DNA of 64,000 bases from Pararhodobacter sp. (GTDB taxonomy: Bacteria; Pseudomonadota; Alphaproteobacteria; Rhodobacterales; Rhodobacteraceae), in contig JAFIEG010000014.1 in the NCBI GenBank assembly GCA_020832665.1, positions 1 to 64,000 of the forward strand, written 5' to 3'. Below, in pieces: positions 61,038 through 64,000 of the stretch. The position numbers and the translations under genes are program-made. The notes under the pieces were generated by a model, which ran no database searches, was not told the DNA's origin, and worked only from the letters and a program-made list of their open reading frames with translations. The stretch's first letter is position 1. The number at the start of each line of letters is the position of its first letter.

Positions 61038-61559
61038 ATGATATTTTCCCGTCGTTTCGTGCTCGCGGCACCCATGCTGCTTGCGGGCTGTCAGTTCCTG
61101 CCCCCGATGCCCGACGAGATCGGTGCGCCGGTTGGTCTTGTCGAGGGTTTTTCCGGGCGCGCCGCCGGCTCGGGCGTGTTCACGCGCAAGCATGGCCGCG
61201 GCGAAGAGCGCTTCACCCTGGCCCAGAACGGGCGGCTGCAGCGCGGGCATCTGGTGGTGAATCAGGTCTTTGCCTTCGCCAACGGGTTGCGCAACCGGCT
61301 GACCTGGCAGTTCGAGCCCGAAGCGCCCGGCCTGTGGCTGGGCCGGCGCGACGATCTGATCGGCACCGCGCGCGTGGTCGAGCGCCGGGGCATGGTCTGG
61401 TTCAGCTACACCGCTGATTTCCAGCGCCCCGCCGGAGTCATCCGCTGGGGCTTCGAGGAGGTGCTCTATCGCCGCCCCGATGGCGCTCTGATCCTTGACG
61501 GGGTGCTGGCCGAGGGTGGCACGCCGGCGCTCAATCAGCGCATCGTGCTGCGCCGATGA
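61038..61559 (+). CDS. DUF3833-like lipoprotein
   Basis: A 173-residue lipoprotein with signal MIFSRRFVLAAPMLLAGCQF (lipobox LAGC). The mature domain, with FSGRAAGSGVFTRKHGRGEE, GRARVVE-like RDDLIGTARVVERRGMVWF and LIWGF-like IRWGFEEVLYRRPDG, fits the DUF3833 family of unknown function. Its stop overlaps the start of the AlkD-like gene (ATGA), so both are made from one transcript. Localisation to the envelope is inferred from the lipobox. Confidence 0.78.
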   Translation: MIFSRRFVLAAPMLLAGCQFLPPMPDEIGAPVGLVEGFSGRAAGSGVFTRKHGRGEERFTLAQNGRLQRGHLVVNQVFAFANGLRNRLTWQFEPEAPGLWLGRRDDLIGTARVVERRGMVWFSYTADFQRPAGVIRWGFEEVLYRRPDGALILDGVLAEGGTPALNQRIVLRR

Positions 61560-62248
61560 TCACGACAGATGAGGCCATCGCGGCGCTGCGCGCACTGGGC
61601 GACCCGGCGCGCGCCGCCGATATGGCCGCCTATCACAAGACCGCGCGGCCCTTTCTGGGCGTGGGCGTGCCCCAGATCGACGCGCTGGCGCGGCAGTGGC
61701 GCGCCGGTTGCACGCTGGATGAGCGTGTGACGCTGGCCGCCGGGCTGTGGGAAAGCAACATCCACGAGGCCCGGGTGGCGGCGGCGAAACTGCTGACCCA
61801 GGCGCGCATCCGCCCCGATGACGGCGCCGTCTGGGTGCTGATTGCCGGCTGGGCCGAGGGTTTCGACAGCTGGGCGCTGGCCGATCACGCCTCGGCGGCG
61901 GGCAGCCGGCGACTGGTGGCCGACCCCTCGCGGCTCGATCATGTCGAGCGCTGGACGCGACATGAAAACATGTGGACCCGCCGCGCGGCGCTGGTGATGA
62001 GCTTGCCCTGGGCGCGGCTGCCCCATCCCAAACCGGCAGAGCTGGCGGTGCGCCGGCGCGTGCTGGGCTGGTGCGCGGCCTATGCCGATGATCGCGAATG
62101 GTTCATCCAGAAGGCGGTGGGCTGGTGGCTGCGCGACCTGTCGCGCCACGACCCGCAGGCGGTGCGCGCATGGCTGGGCGCGCATGGCGAGCGGCTCAAG
62201 CCCTTCGCCCGGCGCGAAGCGGCGCGGCGATTGCCCGGCGGCGAATGA
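61556..62248 (+). CDS. DNA alkylation repair protein (AlkD-like)
   Basis: A 230-residue all-helical HEAT-like repeat protein of the AlkC/AlkD glycosylase group, which removes alkylated bases. Typical segments are YHKTARPFLGVGVPQIDALA, LWESNIHEARVAAAKLL, VDSWALAD-like FDSWALADHASAAGSR, WTRHENMWTRRAALVMSL, and FIQKAVGWWLRDLSRHDPQA. Trp and Asp residues of the family's concave face are present (WVLI...W, FDSWALAD). It overlaps the lipoprotein gene by four bases. Dispersed repeat copy E follows. Confidence 0.88.
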   Translation: MITTDEAIAALRALGDPARAADMAAYHKTARPFLGVGVPQIDALARQWRAGCTLDERVTLAAGLWESNIHEARVAAAKLLTQARIRPDDGAVWVLIAGWAEGFDSWALADHASAAGSRRLVADPSRLDHVERWTRHENMWTRRAALVMSLPWARLPHPKPAELAVRRRVLGWCAAYADDREWFIQKAVGWWLRDLSRHDPQAVRAWLGAHGERLKPFARREAARRLPGGE

Positions 62249-62264
62249 TGCGGTTTCCGGGTGA

Positions 62265-62411
62265 ACCAACCGGACAAGCCATGCCGGATTCGGTTGGCTC
62301 CTTCGATTGAAGCACGGGTCGTGACTGCACGGGAGGGGCGCTGCCCGTGCCGGCGCACGGGCGGGCATTCAAGCCAAGGGAACCGGAACCGATCAACCGA
62401 AACTGATATCA
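62265..62411. repeat. dispersed intergenic repeat, copy E
   Basis: It lies between the convergent AlkD-like gene and phaZ. On the minus strand it begins CTGATATCAGTTTCGGTTGA, whose TGA is the phaZ stop, followed by CCTTGGCTTGAATGCCCGCC and CGTGC. The far arm GCCGGATTCGGTTGGCTCC lies at about 62283-62301. A second GGGCAGCGCCCC hairpin is included. Confidence 0.7.
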
Positions 62412-63686
62412 GCCGTTCGAGGCCGCCAGCCGCATCTTCGGCCCGCTGGGGCCGTGGCGCGAATGCTCGTCCATGAAATCGAATACCAGCGGGCGGATAT
62501 TGTTGCGCCAGCTCGTGCCGGCGAAGATGCCGTAATGGCCCGCGCCCGGCTCCAGGTGCTGGGCCTTTTTGGAATCATCCAGCCCGGTGAGCAGGTCGAG
62601 CGCCGCCAGGCACTGGCCGGGCGCCGAGATATCGTCCTTCGCGCCCTCGACGATCTTCACAGCGACATCGGTGATGGCGCCGATATTCACCTGCCGCCCG
62701 GCCACCATGAAGGCATTGCGCGCGATCTCGCGGTCCTTGAAGATGCGCTCGACCGTCGAGAGGTAGAACTCGGCGGTCATGTCCATCACCGCCAGATATT
62801 CGTCATAGAAGCGGTTGTGCTTGTCGCGCTCGCTGTCCTCGCCGCGTGCCCCGGCGGCAATCTTGTCGGAAAACGCCTGCGCGTGGCGTTCGAGATTCAT
62901 GCTCAGGAAGCTGCCAAGCTGCAGCAGCCCCGGATAGACCAGCCGCCCCACGCCGGCATATTTGAAGCCCACGCGCTGGATGGCCAGGTGTTCAAGCTGC
63001 CCCATCGTTACCCGGCGGCCGAAATCGGTGACCTCGGTGGGCGCGGCGTCCGGGTCCACGGGCCCGCCGATCAGCGTCAGCGTCAGCGGTTGGGCATCGG
63101 GCGCTTCCTCGGCCAGCAGCGCGGTGGCCGCCAGCGCCAGCGGCACCGGCTGGCACACGGCGATGACATGCGTCTCGGGGCCCAGATGCTTCATGAAATC
63201 GACAAGATACTCGGTGTAATCCTCGATATCGAACTTGCCGGCCGAAACCGGGATGTCGCGCGCATTGTGCCAGTCGGTGATCCACAGCTCGGAATCGGGC
63301 AGAAGGCTGGCCACGGTCGAGCGCAGGAGGGTGGCGTAATGGCCCGACATGGGCGCAATCAGCAGGATGCGGCGCGGCTTTTCTGGCCGGCCATGCACCT
63401 TGAAGCGCGCCAGATCGCCAAAGGGGCGTTCGATCTCGGTCACCGTTTCCACCAGATGGTCGCGCCCGTCCTCGGCGACCACGGTGCGGATGCCCCAGTC
63501 GGGTTTGATGACCATGCGCGCGAAGCTGCGCTCGGTCACGCGCCCCCAGGCCGACATGATCTTGAACATCGGATGCGGCACCATGCCCCATACCGGGTAG
63601 GAGGCGAGCGCGCGAGCCGAGGCGCCATACCATTCCATGGTATTGCGCGTCGCCTCCATGAGGTCGTATGTGGCCATCTGCTTCAT
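62409..63686 (-). CDS. phaZ: intracellular polyhydroxyalkanoate depolymerase
   Basis: PhaZ degrades cytosolic polyhydroxybutyrate granules. The 425-residue product is of the Cupriavidus PhaZ1 type, with an alpha/beta hydrolase fold whose nucleophile is Cys178 in the lipase-like box VIAVCQPVPLAL instead of Ser. Other segments are LLIAPMSGHYATLLRSTV, LWITDWHNARDIP and, at the C-terminus, EPGAGHYGIFAGTSWRNNI (His region). The ATG at 63686 has GGGAG six bases upstream. It is divergent from phaC, a common Rhodobacterales arrangement. Its stop codon lies at the edge of the repeat element. Confidence 0.94.
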   Translation of the reverse strand: MKQMATYDLMEATRNTMEWYGASARALASYPVWGMVPHPMFKIMSAWGRVTERSFARMVIKPDWGIRTVVAEDGRDHLVETVTEIERPFGDLARFKVHGRPEKPRRILLIAPMSGHYATLLRSTVASLLPDSELWITDWHNARDIPVSAGKFDIEDYTEYLVDFMKHLGPETHVIAVCQPVPLALAATALLAEEAPDAQPLTLTLIGGPVDPDAAPTEVTDFGRRVTMGQLEHLAIQRVGFKYAGVGRLVYPGLLQLGSFLSMNLERHAQAFSDKIAAGARGEDSERDKHNRFYDEYLAVMDMTAEFYLSTVERIFKDREIARNAFMVAGRQVNIGAITDVAVKIVEGAKDDISAPGQCLAALDLLTGLDDSKKAQHLEPGAGHYGIFAGTSWRNNIRPLVFDFMDEHSRHGPSGPKMRLAASNG

Positions 63687-63787
63687 CTGATTCTCCCGCG
63701 CGGTGCGCTGCGCTGCTCGATAAAGCCGGGTTTCAAACCCGACACGGCATGTTTATGCTGTTAACCGACCCTGCCGCATGGCCGATG

Positions 63788-63798
63788 CTGCAGTGCAG
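63788..63798. promoter_or_regulatory. PhaR-type operator CTGC-N3-GCAG
   Basis: CTGCAGTGCAG lies between divergent phaZ and phaC, 24 bp before the phaC start. PhaR of Paracoccus and Rhodobacter recognises CTGC-N3-GCAG near pha promoters. The phaR gene is expected further right, outside the window. Confidence 0.65.
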
Positions 63799-63821
63799 TA
63801 AGATACGGGGGTAAATGAGAC

Positions 63822-64000
63822 ATGGCAACTTCCGAATATGAAGATTCTGCGAATCTGGAGAAGTTAAACGCCAATCTGGCTCGAATTGAAGCGTTGACGC
63901 AACGTCTGGTTGCGGCTTTTGCCCGCAAGGAGCCCCAGCGCGCCGATCTTCAGGCCCCCGACCCCTCGCTTTACCTCAAGGCCGCGTCGGCCTGGTGGAC
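63822..64000 (+). CDS. phaC: class I poly(R)-hydroxyalkanoate synthase, N-terminal fragment
   Basis: Only the first 59 codons lie in the window. The translation MATSEYEDSANLEKLNANLA then RIEALTQRLVAAF and, later, DPSLYLKAASAWW matches the N-terminal region of Rhodobacter PhaC (LNANL-RI--L--RL-AA). PhaC polymerises 3-hydroxyacyl-CoA into storage granules. The start is the ATG in the frame continuous to the window edge. Divergence from phaZ and the PhaR-type site support the call, but the catalytic region is not visible. Confidence 0.85.
   Translation, partial: MATSEYEDSANLEKLNANLARIEALTQRLVAAFARKEPQRADLQAPDPSLYLKAASAWW

Overview
The window comes from the GC-rich chromosome of an alphaproteobacterium, most probably a member of the Rhodobacterales. 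The main signs are an ALAS-type HemA close to that of Rhodobacter with an FnrL box upstream, a DUF1127 gene followed by four CcsR-type anti-Shine-Dalgarno hairpins, divergent phaZ/phaC with a PhaR-type operator, a Rhodobacter-like MraZ, and DUF6455, DUF6768 and DUF3422 proteins. I see no insertion sequence, prophage, CRISPR array, tRNA or rRNA. Almost everything is vertically inherited-looking core sequence, with one catabolic island.

Layout. 1-9.5 kb: the end of ileS with a DUF2798 gene, a DMT exporter and an ALDH-like remnant; then minus-strand fliG, ispG, a RodZ-like gene and hemA. Between fliG and ispG, on the plus strand, lies a convincing small-RNA gene with an FNR-box promoter and an intrinsic terminator. 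9.1-14.2 kb: a small exported protein, an M20 dipeptidase, a cytochrome P450, a family-4-like uracil-DNA glycosylase and moaB. 14.2-22 kb: an aerobic benzoyl-CoA (box) catabolic operon: boxC, boxB, an unrecognised 55-residue Cys-rich protein, boxA, a thioesterase, boxR, and a diverged 3-hydroxyacyl-CoA dehydrogenase. TGCA operator motifs lie before boxC and before boxR. 22-30 kb: truA, an epimerase-like gene, DUF3422, an AmpD-like amidase, gatCA, and an SRPBCC / ECF sigma / DUF6768 set. 30.4-36.3 kb: serS, a UvrD-type helicase, the ccaF1-ccsR1-4 locus and mrp. 36.3-44.9 kb: an 830-bp leader and then the first half of the division/cell-wall cluster (mraZ-rsmH-ftsL-ftsI-murE-murF-mraY), which stops abruptly before murD. 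45-49 kb: DUF6455, and der-bamB-yfgM-like. 49.4-54.4 kb: an RND efflux pair. 54.5-64 kb: tgt, sufT, an A-type Fe-S carrier, tpiA, glmU-glmS, a DUF3833 lipoprotein gene with an AlkD-like gene, and phaZ/phaC.

Above the gene level, a dispersed intergenic repeat recurs at least five times. In four copies the element itself supplies the stop codon of the neighbouring gene. A second short palindromic family (GTAGGG-type) and three hairpins with G-quadruplex-capable tracts also sit just after gene ends. These repeats, the FNR-linked sRNA and the small Cys-rich box protein are the least explained parts of the window.
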